Source: Rallus limicola | Lineage: Eukaryota > Chordata > Aves > Gruiformes > Rallidae | Direction of reading: 5' to 3' | DNA: 64,000 nucleotides | NCBI GenBank assembly: GCA_022605955.1 | Contig: JAKCOZ010000005.1 | Span: 2,693,501 to 2,757,500, forward strand | Shown here: in pieces, positions 49,939 to 62,270 of the stretch | Layout of the letters: every line of letters begins with the position of its first letter | Position numbering within the stretch: the stretch's first letter is position 1 | Made by a program: the position numbers and the translations under genes | Notes under the pieces: generated by a model | What the model was told of the DNA's origin: nothing | What the model saw: only the letters and a program-made list of their open reading frames with translations | The model's database searches: none

Positions 49939-51085
49939 TACCCTTCATGTGCCAGAAATAAAGACATACCGTTGATGTACAGTTACTGCAATGCAAAGCA
50001 GCATTACTTTTTAATTTTTCCATTAAAAGTCTAATATAAATTCCTAAAACATTGCTTCAATGCATTATGCATTCTTCTACTTCTAGTGAACTCTATAACA
50101 CTTTTGACTACTGAATGTTGTAAGAGATTTCCATGGAGCTGTCAGCTTATTGTCTGAGGCATACAAAAGAACATGGTGTAGTGGAATTTGGAAAACACAG
50201 GACTCTATAATAACCTGCTTGTTTCTAAAACTGAAATGATGACACTTATCTAACAACAGCTTTACCTAGAGTCTATATATATGTGGAAACTAATACTGCA
50301 AATATTAAATGTCAGTGAGTGTACTGACCATAAACAAAATCTTGGCCCAGTGTAGAGAGAAAATTACCATTCCTTTGCCGAAATTAGGTCTGTAACCAGC
50401 TTGTATTTTGTGTTTGCTGGCACTCTAGACTCCCTTTCTTCTCTCTTTAAAGGTTTCAGTTAATGTGTCTCCTGTAGGTTTCAATCAAATTTGGTTTTCT
50501 CTCTCTAGTTCATAGTACGATACAGTTCTAAGATAACTCCCTGAAGGTTGAAGTGGGCCTTCGTTTATTGGCTATTCAGATTCAACAGAGAAATGTTTCA
50601 GCTATTAGTACTGCTCATTACTGACACAATTTTGACTGTTTAGAGTTGAAGACACACTGTTGTTCTGTTTTTGTGAAGCATCTTCCCAAACCATTACCAC
50701 AACCTGCAGTTGCCTCTTCTAGATATTAATTCAATAAAAGCAAAGAAATATAGCAGCTCCAATGGGACCTTGTCAGTCTCACTTTTTCAAGAACTGTTAA
50801 CTTGTTAAAGAAGAAAGATATAATACAAGGACAGGTGCTGAAAAAGAATTCCTATAGAGACTTTAGCTACATATATTTAGGCTTTATAATTTTCCATCTT
50901 CATGAAGAAAAAAAAAAAATCCTTTACTGTTTTCAATCAAAATTTGTAAGAAAAAGAGATAGAAAATTGAATTAAAGTAATTCATAATTTAAAATAAAAT
51001 CCAAATTTCCTAAACAGCTACTGCTTCTAGAGAGGTCCAGAATCATAATGTGTTGTTGTAAACACACAAACATTCCATTGCTGAA

Positions 51086-51302
51086 GGACTGTGTGTTCTC
51101 TCCCCATATGAACAATTAGCTCAGGAAAATCAAAGGATGAGCATGTAAAAATGACAGGGCTGCAACCTGGAGAATTTATTTATACACATTCAAACTGACA
51201 CATATGCACAGTTGGTTACAGAATGCCCTATGTGACCAGTAATTGCATGCACCAACACTTTGCTTAGTAATAGGTGCACTACTGTCGAGGACATGACTTA
51301 AT
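51086..51302 (+). repeat. 217-bp dispersed direct duplication, copy 2
   Basis: This is the partner of 48797-49013, same orientation, with 2.07 kb between the copies. It is followed by unrelated sequence containing a short T run at 51304-51310. Confidence 0.92.
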
Positions 51303-54300
51303 GCTTTTTTGAATTAGGGCCTATCTTGCCATGATCAAGACAGAGATCGTTAAGTGCTAACGACTGAGGTGGCATGGAGTGTATTTTTTTTCTTTCTCTG
51401 CTGAGGTTGTAGGTTATACAGATTGTTTGGAATATCCCTAGACGGACAATTACTAATCCTTGATTCCTCAAGGAAGGATGAAATGAGATTAATATTTTAC
51501 TGTGAAGCAGACAAAACCCCCAAGTCTTCATAACCTTCATACAAAATTATCTAGCTTGGAAGGAGTTTTGAATTCAACTTAAATAGAAATGTGGGTGTGT
51601 AAGATTCTGCTGCCACATAAGTACCTGTATGTCAAAGGTGACATGACCTTTGGTATGGATATTTTCGTATTTTTAGATCAATTAAACATAAGACTGGAAT
51701 ACCCCTTTAACTATATCTCAGTGAAAGATTGTTTCCTCTCACTGGCTGTAGGCATAACATGGGCCTGGACTTCAGGAAGTCGTAGAGATATCCCCATATA
51801 ACATGGGAGTATTCATGCACTAAAGGCCGAAAATTTACACTGGGATGAGGACACATGGGTGTAGCCTAGCACTTCTTTCCATCTCAAGAAGGCATATAAC
51901 TGGGGCAACTGGTTCCTAAGCATCTAAGAGCAACAATATCCAGACAACAGATTCTCTAACCTGACTCCCAAAAATGGCACCATAATGAAGTCCTCTGCTA
52001 TGTGAATAGCCGAGGAATAATCTTACCACCAAGTAAAGGCAGGAAAAAAAAATGACAAGGACACTGTCTGCCCCATCAGGGTTACTGTTACTGTCATGTA
52101 CTGGAATTGGAGACAGGACATCAGAGAGCAAGTGATGTACATAAAATGAACTCAAAGGAGCTGGGGAGAGCACAGAGGGACTTTACAAGTATTTGGTCTC
52201 AACAGCACTCCCCAACAACAGCCTCCAATGGGGTTTTGTGCTCCTTAAGTGTCAACAATAAAAAGTGTGAGTGAAAAAGAGGATTTTGCTCACAGAACTT
52301 CCCTAATCCCAGTCACATAAAAGGAAACTATTTGTGTATCTGCTCTTTCACTCTCCAGGGTGGGATAACAGCCTTAGTCCTTATCCTTCTCCGAGAGCCA
52401 CGTCCAAGTGTTGGAGGTTTAACAAACACAAACATGTACCTCCTTTTCCACTCTTCACCCACCTCATGGAAAAGCATATGTCCGCCAACCTTTTTTTAAT
52501 TTACACACATCTTGCAACACATAGAAGCTCTTGGAAATTAGAGTCCATCATCCTACAGAGGTTATCAGGAAACAGAACTAATAAGAAACTTGCCATAACC
52601 ATGGCAATGCGGATATGTTTTCTTTACACTGAGGTAAAGAAGTTGCCAGTATAGTGAATAGATCCTGTTTGCTCCATCTCAAGCAATGACCCAAAAGGTT
52701 GAAGGTATCCAAACCACAGTTTAACCCATGTTAAATGGTGAGCAAAACTTTGTTAATACTTGGAGCACTTTGAATCAATATTTAGACATTTAATTATTTT
52801 GTTCATTTTACTTGAATACATTAGTAAAGCCTGATAGAACTATTAGGACTCACTGTGATTAACATACTTGAATCAGCAAAAGGTGGCAATTAAATAAAAC
52901 TCTGCTTGTTTTTCTGGTCTATCATAAAATTTGCATAATTTAGCAATTATTTTATCATTTTGAATATATATTAAAAGTGGGTTTCTGCTTTTTAATTGTA
53001 AGCTATATTCTACACATTTTAATTCTAGCTGCCTTATGAATATATTTTGAGTCACATATAAAAATATTTTTCGCTGGCTCAAATTTGTAAAATTTTTGTC
53101 TCTTCTATCTCTAAAAGGTGCTCATGTATCAAAGATCATTAAGTGTGGCTTGTGATTTGCTCATTAAGAGCATATTTACAGATTATATTGTAAATTAGAG
53201 CTTTTGGGGGGATAATTATTTTTCTAGCAGCTAAAAAAATATTTAGCTAACTCCACACTCCATCAGATAATGAGACTTTCCTCTGTACATAATTTCAGTG
53301 CTTTTTACAAAGACTAAAGCTATACCAATGATTTATGCTGTACAAATATAGATTATCAAGTAGATCTAAACCAATGCATAACACAAAGTTCACTTCAGAG
53401 GAATTTGGATCAGAACAATGTATCTTTAGCTTGAACTTTAATACAAAAATATTGAATACATGGCCAGAATGTTCATCAATCCCACCATATTAATTAGCGC
53501 TTTGTTTCCTATAAAAATACAATTTCAGAGAGCATACTGAATCAGGTAACATACCCAAGAAACCACATCTTTTGTCCAACCACAGAGCATTTCTTACATT
53601 TTCTATTCTGTTCACTAAGATGGCTATAGGTTATCACAATCTTTAGTTTAATCTGTGGTTTACAAATGGAGGAGTCACATGTAGAGTATAACAAGCAGTT
53701 GTTTATAATAAGGTATTTTTAATTGTATTACTTTTACTATGGCTCTGAAAATTGATGCATATACCACAGTCACATTGGAAATTAGTCTTATGAGCAAAAG
53801 AGACTTTTGGCTTCAATCTTGCTATGAAAACGGGTAGGTCCATATTGATAATTTTTATAACATGAATGGACAAATTTGAACCCTAAATAGTCATGCTAGC
53901 TTTAAAAACATAATGATGAAATAGGCAAACTAACCTACAAGACCCATATAGAGGCCAGAGGGAATACACAGTAAGTTGTTAGGCAGAGATCTGAATTCCT
54001 TTTGAATGGAACAAACCCTGAAATTGTGGTTCAGAAGCACATCTAACATGCTTCTGGTGCTAATGGGTATTCAAGGTAAACCACTTTGAAAGACATATAA
54101 AGTGTACATAGCAAATATTTTGTGATGAAGATGCACTTCTGGTGCACTGCACTACTTGCTAATGGAGACATAAGTACAGAAATTCAGGTATAAAGTGTAC
54201 TGTATGTGACACTACAGGAATATCTCATGCCGAGTTACCCATAACTGTCCTAGCATACACAAAATAATAAATCCAATATATTTTCTTGGAGCTGTTGTTG

Positions 54301-54515
54301 CAAATATACTCTTCAGTTGCTGAAGGAATATCAGAATTACAGGAAGTTATACAAAGGCTTCCAACTAGGTGAACACCTTTTCTTTAAATTTCTAAGGTCC
54401 ATACTGAGTTTACAGCACAGGGTAAAATATAAAGACTATTACAAAGAAGAAAGGAGGGGGAAAAATACAATCACTTTATCCCTCCCACAAATTTACTCAT
54501 GATTTTCCAGAAACC

Positions 54516-54585
54516 ACCCAATGATTTGGATCGGAAGGGCTCTTAAAGACCATCTAGTTCCAAACCCCCTATCATGGCACAAATG
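54516..54585 (-). mobile_element. CR1 LINE 3'-end fragment
   Basis: On the plus strand 'atgatttggatcggaagggc' then 'tcttaaagaccatctagttc' and 'caaaccccctatcatgg' correspond to the reverse complement of the CR1 3' UTR that precedes the octamer tail. About 70 bp remain, moderately decayed. Confidence 0.8.
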
Positions 54586-57457
54586 AGTATGTTCAGAAAT
54601 ACTGATACACTGGGGTGAAAGGTAGGAGAAAGGAAACCTGGTAGTTTTGGTGCGAATCTATGTAACTGTGGTTATTGTTTTAGCAGTGATGGTTTCCCTT
54701 AGTTTATATATCAGATCCCCACACAGAGGAAGTCCTCTGGGAAATTCCACAGTTGATTTAATGGCATAGGCTTTTTTATTATGTTACTGAACTAACACAC
54801 TTCTGTTGGCAGCAATGTTTGTGGAGAATTCTTGTCCTCTTGAGCTGTGTTCCATTTTGGAAGTTTTGGATTAAATTTTGCTTCCTCGCAAAAAAAGATG
54901 TAAGTTGGACTTTTTTGCTTGCAAGGCTGTGAAAGCAATACATGTCTGACTTGTCCATCAATATATATCCCCAACTGTTGGAAAGATTATTATCACATTG
55001 CCACAGCTATGTTTAGAGTATCAGTGTTTTTGATAATAGGTTGATATCTTGATGACTGCATAAGAAAGGCTAGAAATGTATGCATGAAACTACTCTACCA
55101 ACCTGGAAAAAAATCCCTCATCAATGGAGTCAAATATTTCTGAGATAAGTAAAAGTAAAGAATTTAATGTTAGAATTAATGATACAAAAATGTAAAACCT
55201 TAATCTGGTAAGACTAGAACATACTAATGTAATTCTTAGAAAGATAAACTTTCCAAAGGGTACAGAATATGAACTTGGGGAAAAAACATCTAAAATGCCC
55301 ACAGACTAATGAACGCATAATTATATTTCAATGAAACATCTCCTGCTAAATTGAATAGGATCATACAAATAGAATCCAGACTCTAAGGAACCTAATCCAA
55401 AGAAGACAGAGGTGACCTTGCCTTTTTCATGATGCTCATACAAGGCTTGAGTAAGCTGGGAACAACTCAGCTTTACAAATGTTCCAGAAGCAGCTTTTCC
55501 AAGAAATGAGACTCTGCTGCTGGATGTGCAAACTGTTCCAGGAGGTCAGGGAAGTTCAGTGATTTCAAACATAAATTACTTTTCTCTGAAATTAACATTC
55601 CAGCACAAAAAATTACCCACTTTAAAAATACTGTGTTTTAAGGAATTCTATGTGAATTTGATATGTTATTTAAGTAAAATAAATACATTTTTGCATATGC
55701 ATAACAATCTTCATTGTTCAAGTACAGATGTTACCATTGTGTTAAACTAGGAAACTGGGGCTAAAATAGGTCATGGACTCTCCGGTAATTATGGAGAAGT
55801 AATTATACCAGAAGTCCTTTAATAAAATAAAAATTTAGCAGCCCCTTTCTGGTTGCCAAAAGTTTTCTTCTTCTTCTTTTTTTTTTTTTTTTTAAAGACT
55901 AGAAATATAATGTATGTAGAGAAAAACATAATCCTGAAGATCATCAATAGATGCTACAGACGAGAAAGTATCTAAAGCTCAGAGGACCATGGTGGTGAAA
56001 ATACAGTTCATTTAAAAAATAAATAAATAATGAGACTTCATTAGCTTACACTGAAATGGAGAAACTTGAAAGTCTTCTCTAAGTTAAAGGCTGTAACAAA
56101 GAAAGCACAAGAAGCAAAGAAACAAAGAAGCAAAGGAAATAGAAGAATGTCTTGTGGAATTAAGCAGGGGCGTCTTTTTCCTCCTCCCTATTTCTTTGAC
56201 AACAGAGGAAGTCAATGGAAATGATAGACTGATGTTCAAGAAACATAACTTGATTATTCTAGCAGCAGTGAAAGGGAAATGCTGCAAATAATTCATCAGA
56301 ATACCAGAAAATCAAAAAGAAAAAAAAAAGGGGAAAAAAAAAAAGGAAAAAAAAAGCCCATGACAATATACTGTATATTCTGGCATGATAAGTTGCCTCA
56401 CACAGCAGATAATTTATCCAAGCTGTGTGATACATCTCATTAAAGGAGCAACCACCAAAAGTAACTTCTGATTTGCTATGTGCTGTTCAATCTATCAAAA
56501 AACAGTCTCTTCATACTTGTACTGTTGGCTCTAAGAAAAGTGTTGAAATATGTCACCTTATTTCAAAATACCTTATAGCAAATTAATATATTCTACATTA
56601 CAAAGTACTTTGTTTACTGAACGACAGTATGTTAACTACACTCACTGTAAAATGCTACAGTAAACAGGGTTACTTTCCATTGGTTTTTAGTGCAGTGTGT
56701 GATGGGTGTATGCTAGTCCAATGCTTCTTGTCTGACATGATAGATAATTGACAAAAAAAACTTTAGGATGCCTGATTAATTTGATAGATTAGGAGGTATA
56801 CCACAACTGAGGAATAAGATGCGATGGTACAACTTCACTATCATTTAAGAAATGGGAGGAGAGGATGTACAAATAGATTGATTATAGTATCTATTATATC
56901 ATGCAGTTCTACATTTTATTTTCTATTGCTATTTTCAAAAGATGAAAGGAAAGGAAAATATTTTCTTTACTCAACCGGTAATGTTTATTTCTTGGAAATA
57001 GAAGATGTATCAAGTGACTGCTACTGAAGATACCTATATGGCCTTGAAAAATTTTGATACAAAGTTTGCACAAGACTGTTCACTGGGAAAGTAATTGCCA
57101 TTCTGAGTTTCTCAGAAATGTATGAAGTCATAAAACTTATATTACTAAGTCAAGAATTAAAAAATTAAGAGCCATAACCTTATGAGCTTATAAACAGCAT
57201 GAAATGAAAAGCAGAACATTAACAGAAATCTCAGTGAAGTGTCCAAGTCTTAAAGATTTACAACTACAGGCTTTACTTTTTAATAGGAAAAAAAACAACC
57301 AAACCCTTAACCAAACTTACGACCTCAGTCAAAACCTACCTTTATGCTGCCATCACAGAGGTGACTGCTGCTTCTTGGTTAAACATAACAGACATGCTAG
57401 TTGTAAGTTTATTTGGGTGACTGATAACAAAGTACCTTACTGTAGCAATGCATTTTG
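54586..57457. other. AT-rich non-coding sequence
   Basis: No gene recognised. Contains a CTT/T-rich run at 55862-55895 and an A-rich block at 56316-56358. Small frames are uncalled. Confidence 0.5.
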
Positions 57458-57860
57458 AGAGGAATGGGTTTCGTGGCTCACCCAGAGTATTTCTGACCCC
57501 AATAAAATCAGGCCTGGGGAAGCTAGCAGAGGCAGAGGCATGTTGGTATGCAGCAACAGGAGAGCAGATGTCTGAGAACAGGAGCTTGCAAGAAAATCCA
57601 TGAGATAACAAACTGCAAGAATGTTAACTGCCTTAAAAAGGAACAAGGTAACTGTGTTGTCTTAACCAATTATTACCAATAGTGAGATGCATGTAAGGCA
57701 GGTGAACAGAGCATCTAACCAATAGCAATGTAATGTAACTCGTGCACTGATATAGAAACCTATATAAGCTGTGTGTGTGTTTCAATAGAGGAGCTCAGCA
57801 CTTGATCACATTGATCCAAGTTGAGTCTGCAAAACTTCAGCTCTGGCACCTAACAGCCCC
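57458..57860 (+). mobile_element. LTR-like fragment with tRNA-Lys-like primer site
   Basis: The segment has the layout of a retroviral U3-R-U5. There are repeated CCAAT motifs (AACCAATTATTACCAAT near 57665-57680; AACCAATAGC near 57718-57727), then a TATA box CCTATATAAG near 57760-57769, and an AATAGA poly(A)-signal-like motif near 57785-57790. A possible CA end lies at 57838-57839. Four bases later TGGCACCTAACAG (57844-57856) resembles the start of a tRNA-Lys primer-binding site. The 5' border is uncertain (a TGTTGG near 57541 is one option). No gag coding remnant follows. It may be the 5' LTR plus leader start of a decayed ERVK-type copy. Confidence 0.4.
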
Positions 57861-59564
57861 AAAAAATCGTGAAGCTGAATGGTTACCCAGGTGGTGAATC
57901 TGTGGTAGGAGCTCCTGTGGTTTCACGGTGTTTGATATTTGAACAACCTAGCCCATGTTGAACATGACGTAGGCCAGAAGTTCAGGATAGTGACTTTTTT
58001 TCAGCATGAAATTGTTGCCTCCAGTATCTTATGGTCTTAAAATGAGGCCTGCCACTCATCAAGGTTTGTTATACTGTTTAAAAAGAAGCAAGCCATAGAT
58101 AAGATGTAATTTAGGAAGAAATTTTTAATAACCTCTCAGCTGTTAATTGCTGCTTCCCAAAAGAGATCAGAGACAAGAGTGTATGTGTATGAATGTTCCT
58201 CATCCCCTCCATTCCCTGGAAAAAAGCTGACACACGCCCCAGCTGGTTAGTTGCCATTGCCAAGAACATCAAAGAGGAAATGCACTTGCACAAACAGCTT
58301 AGATGACACCAGACAGCTGGGGTTTGGCTCTTCCTTTTCTTTCCATTTCTGGTAGTTGTGCTTACCTCCAGGAGACAGAAGGAGAAGCACAGAAGACTCT
58401 TTGTTTCCTTCACTCTGTTAGCATGGATACACACATCTGAAGTTCCTGAAGGGCAACATCTTACAATACATGTTAGATAGGTATCTCCCATCTACTGTTT
58501 GAGCCTAACACATAGCTTGTTGACTTGGTATACTAAAATAAGGTTTAAAATATAATGTAAATACATTAAAATATAATGTTAATGTATGTGATTGCATAAA
58601 GTGTAAGCAAGTTTTTGACTTAAACAGAAATATTTTAAAAAGTTGCTGTGCAGTAATTTTATGCTAGATTTCTAAATCTAATTATGTTGCATTTAGAAAA
58701 TAAATCCTCCCAACTAAACCCCAACCATCCCATGTAACCATGTCCCCCGTGACAAAGATGAGGGACTTGACCTCTTTAAAAATAAGCTTGGATTCTTGTA
58801 ACTATTACCATATTTCCTCCTGTCTTACTTTGCTTTTGTCAAATGACTACTTCATAGTACCAAAAAGTTCCCCTTCCCCAGTTCTGCTTGTGGTTTAACA
58901 TGTTTGGTCCAGGTTACCCTGTTGTTACCAATGTCTCAACCTCTCCATGGTCAAAATTCTTCCCATATTTGACTTGCCAAACTTTCTTTAGTAGCTCTCT
59001 AACTTACTTTGAACAATAAAACTACAAAAGTCAACATCATAGAGACATCACACATGCAGAAAAAGTAGCTGTTAACCACAATTCTGCTTCAGGTTTGTTG
59101 GTGCTTTGATGCAATATTTTAGTCATTAGGAAAAGCTCAGCATATCAAAGATGGCTCTTAATCCTTCCCTTAAACTCTTTGCACTATGTCCTCTCTCAAT
59201 CACTATGACATCCTCTCTACCACTCCAGCCAACAGCCAGGACATATCTCCAGTTTCACCTTTTTGTAGGTCCACTTGTACATGTTACTGTTAAATATTTC
59301 ACATTCTTTTTTGATAACGGCATGAAGAAAGTAATCGCTAATCCTTATAATCAGGTCAAATGATTGCTTTCATTGGGCTTGACTGCTAAGACATGACTTC
59401 CACATGACTTGACAGCTACAATTTTTGTGTAGTCTTAAACTAAATACTTGCCCTCCTGCATCAGTACGAGGGGCTACAAATGTTATGGTTCTATATATGC
59501 TTAAATAATATATATTAATATGAACTATCAAGGGCACACCACCTGCTGCTTGGAGACATGCGGG
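57861..59564. other. Non-coding sequence after LTR-like fragment
   Basis: No retroviral coding remnant or other gene recognised. A 21-bp unit 'taaaatataatgtaaataca' is imperfectly duplicated near 58547-58586. The minus frame 58111-58491 (126 codons) has no domain that I recognise. Confidence 0.5.
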
Positions 59565-59777
59565 ATATACTGCAGATCCCCCTGGAAGCTATGTTCATGC
59601 ACATGGAGAATAAGGTGGTGATTGGTGACAATCACCATAGCTTCACTAAGGGGAAACTGCGCCTGACAAATTTGGTGGCCTTCCAAGATGGGGTTACAGC
59701 ACTGGTGATGAATAAAAGAGCAATTGATATAATCTACCTGGACTTGTGCAAAGCCTTTGACACTTTGACACATAGCA

Positions 59778-60344
59778 CACATAACATCCTTGTCTCTAAA
59801 CAGGACAGACATGGATTTGATGGACCACTCAGTGGATAAGGAATTGGCTGGATGGTTGCACTCAGACTTGCGGTCAATGGCTCAGTGTCCTAGTGGAGAC
59901 CAGTGAGCAGTGGTGTTCTTCATCAGGGGTCGGCATTGGGATGGACACTGTTAAACATCTTTGTTGGTGATGTTGACAGTGTGTTTGAGTGCACCCTCAG
60001 CAAGTTTGCTGACAACACCAAGCTATGTGGTGCAGTCAACACACTGGAGGGAAGGGATACTATCTGGAGGGACTGGACAGGCTTGTGAGGCGGACCTGTG
60101 CAAACCTTATGAATTTCAACAAGGCCAAGTGCAAGGTCCTGCACATGAGTCAGGGCAGTCCCAAGCACAACTAAAGGCTGGAGGGAGAATGGATTGAGAA
60201 CAGCCCTGTGGAGAAAGCCTTGGGGGTGTTGGTGGACGAGAAGCTGGAAATGAGCTGGCAATAAATGCTTACAGCCCAGAAAGCCAATCATATGCTGTGC
60301 TGCATCAATAGAAGCATGGCCAGCAGGTCAAGGAAGGTGATTCT
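59778..60344 (+). repeat. 567-bp block nearly identical to 10383-10949 (inverted)
   Basis: This is the partner of 10383-10949. The match starts at CACATAAC and ends exactly at GTGATTCT, the point where the nested CR1 begins. There are ten substitutions and no indels. The outer CR1 sequence on the far side of the nested copy (61762 onward) drops at once to about 75-80% similarity with the corresponding part of the 9844-11029 element. Confidence 0.9.
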
Positions 60345-61669
60345 GGACTGGAGGATAGCCAATGTCACTCCAGTCTTTAAAAAAGGCAAGAAGGAGGATC
60401 CCAGTAACTATAGGCCAGACAGCCTCACTTCTGTCCCTGGAAAGGTGATGGAACAGCTTGTTTTGGATGCCATCTCCAAAAAACTGGAAGAGAAGAAGGT
60501 CATGAGGAGTAGTCAGCATGGATTCACCAAGGGGAGATCGTGCTCGACTAATCTCATAGCCTTCTATGATGTCATCACCAACTGGGTGGATGAAGGGAGA
60601 GCAGTGGATGTCATCTACCTTGACTTTAGCAAAGCTTTCGATACTGTCTCCCACGATATCCTGATAGAGAAGCTGAGGGAACAAGGGATAGATGAGCAGA
60701 TGGTGAGGTGGGTTGAGAACTGGCTGTCGGACTGGGCTCAGAGGGTCGTGATCAGTGGAGTAGAATCTGAATGGAGGTCTGTGACTAGTGGTGTTCCCCA
60801 GGGCTCGGTGTTGGGTCCAGTCCTGTTTAATATCTTCATTGACGACCTTGATGAGGGAATTGCATCCACCCTCAGCAAGTGCCAATGATACAAAGCTGGG
60901 TGGAGTGGCTGACACACAGGAACACTGCACTGTCATCCAGCGAGACCTGGACAGGATGAAGAGCTGGGCTGGGAGAAATCTAATGAAGTTCAACAAGAGC
61001 AAGTATAAAGTCTTGCACCTGGGGAGGACAACCGACTGTATCAGTACAGGCTGGGGGATGAACTGCTGGAAAAGAGCTCTGTGGAGAAGGACCTGGGGGT
61101 CCTGGTTGATGACAGGTTGGCTATGAGCCAGCAGTGTGCACTGGTGGCTAAGAGAGCCAATGGGATCCTGGGATGCATCAGGAAGAGTGTCGAAGGAAGT
61201 GATCCTCCCCCTCTACTCTGCGTTGGTCAGGCCCCACCTGGAGTACTGTGTCCAGTTCTGGGCTCCCTGGTATAAAAAAGACAGGGACCTTCTGGAGAGA
61301 GTCCAGAGAAGGGCAACGAAGATGATTAGGGGCCTGGAACATCTCCCCTATGAGGAAAGGCTGAGTGAGCTGGGTCTGTTCAGCCTGGAGAAAAGAAGAC
61401 TTAGGGGGGACCTAATTAGTGTTTATAAATATCTTAGACTTGGGATGCAGGGGGAATTGGCCAGCCTATTTTCAGTGGTCTGTGGAGACAGGACTAGGGG
61501 CAATGGCTGTAAGCTGGAGCACAGGAAGTTCCGCACCAACATGCGGATGAACTTTTTCACAGTGAGGGTGACGGAGCAGTGGAATAGGCTGCCCAGGGAG
61601 GTGGTGGAGTCTCCTTCTCTGGAGATATTCAAGTCTTGTCTGGATGCCTATCTATGTAATATGAGATAG
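60345..61669 (+). pseudogene. CR1 ORF2 reverse transcriptase, frameshifted
   Basis: The RT core reads well: [48 protein letters not shown] (block A), [20 protein letters not shown] 2-base deletion near 60876 (TCAGCAAGTGCCAATG) then destroys the catalytic FANDTK segment in frame and a stop follows at 60886-60888. The +1 frame carries on with [12 protein letters not shown]. Further shifts occur near 61030 and near 61180, where about 10 bases are missing after RKSV. The last open piece covers [20 protein letters not shown] to the TAG at 61667-61669. The endonuclease domain is absent because of 5' truncation. The start of the open frame at 60265 lies in the older CR1 and is accidental. Confidence 0.88.
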
Positions 61670-61753
61670 GGAGCCTGCTTTGGCAAGGGGGTTGGACCCA
61701 ACGATCTCTTGAGGTCCCTTCCAACCCCTAAGATTCTGTGATTCTGCGATTCT
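60345..61753 (+). mobile_element. Younger CR1 LINE nested in an older CR1
   Basis: The copy begins with the 'ggactggaggatagccaatg' segment upstream of the RT core and runs to a tail of ATTCTGTG / ATTCTGCG units (about 61733-61753). GTGATTCT is present on both sides (60337-60344 and 61754-61761), either an 8-bp target duplication or the last tail unit merging with an identical target. It belongs to the same subfamily as the 20897-21094 fragment (GATCTCTTGAGGTCCCTTCC in the 3' UTR). It inserted into a CR1 that was already there, so it is the younger of the two. Confidence 0.93.
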
Positions 61754-62270
61754 GTGATTCTCCCTCTCTAATCACTTGAGAGTCCAACTGGAGTACTCTG
61801 TTCAGCTCCAGGGCCTCCAACATAAGGAATACATAGATCTGTTGGAGTGAGTCCAGAGGAAGGCCATGAAGATAATCAGAGGGTTGTCTAGCCTTGAGAA
61901 GAGAAGTGTCTGGGGACACCTTAAAGCATCCTACCAGTACCCGAAGGGGAATCACAAGAAAGCTGAAGAAGGACTGTTTACAAGGGCATGGAGTGATAGG
62001 TTAAAGGGTAATGGCCTTAACCTGAAGGAGGGTAGATTTAAATTAGATGTTGAGAAGAAAGTCTTCACTATGACAGTTGTGAGGCGCTGGCACAGGTTGC
62101 CCAGAGAAGTAGTGTATGCCCCCTTCCCTGGTAGTGTTCAAGACCAGATTGGATGGGTGTTTGAGCAAACTGGTCTAGGGAGGGTGTCACTGCCCATGGC
62201 TGGGGGGTTGGAACTATGTGATCTTGAAGGTCCCTTCCAACCCAAACCATTCTATGATTCTATGAAATTA

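Larger units (their letters stand above)
47151..54515. other. AT-rich non-coding sequence
   Basis: Holds the duplicated 217-bp segment at 48797-49013 and 51086-51302 and an RFX-type motif at 49925-49938. The stretch 51740-52300 has a more balanced composition, with GCATATAAC near 51891 and AATAAA at about 52256-52261, and might be an unrecognised LTR remnant; I cannot support that further. Frames 51298-51540 (-), 51916-52173 (-) and 52334-52654 (+) show no domain. Confidence 0.45.
59565..62270 (+). mobile_element. Old CR1 LINE split by a nested CR1
   Basis: The left part (59565-60344) starts in the RT fingers region, passes the catalytic [10 protein letters not shown] block (about 59733-59762) and FADNTKL (about 60004-60024), and ends at GTGATTCT (60337-60344). 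The right part resumes at 61754-61762 with the next CR1 bases ('ccctctctaatcac'), covers the ORF2 C-terminus (LSSLEKRSVWGHLKASYQYP, then WHRLPREVV), and finishes with 'ttctatgattctatga' near 62252-62267. Removing 60345-61753 leaves a continuous CR1 body, so this is one copy interrupted by another. Left of 59778 it has an extra eight or nine bases compared with the related copy at 9844-11029. Confidence 0.92.

Noticed and set aside
60265..60888. 207-codon open frame that could be read as a host gene with a reverse-transcriptase-like domain
   Set aside because: It begins by chance in the older CR1, crosses the nested insertion junction at 60344 and then follows CR1 ORF2 until a frameshift. It is a junction artefact of two LINE copies.
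60328..61002. 224-codon minus-strand frame
   Set aside because: It is antisense to the nested CR1 ORF2 and has no domain of its own.
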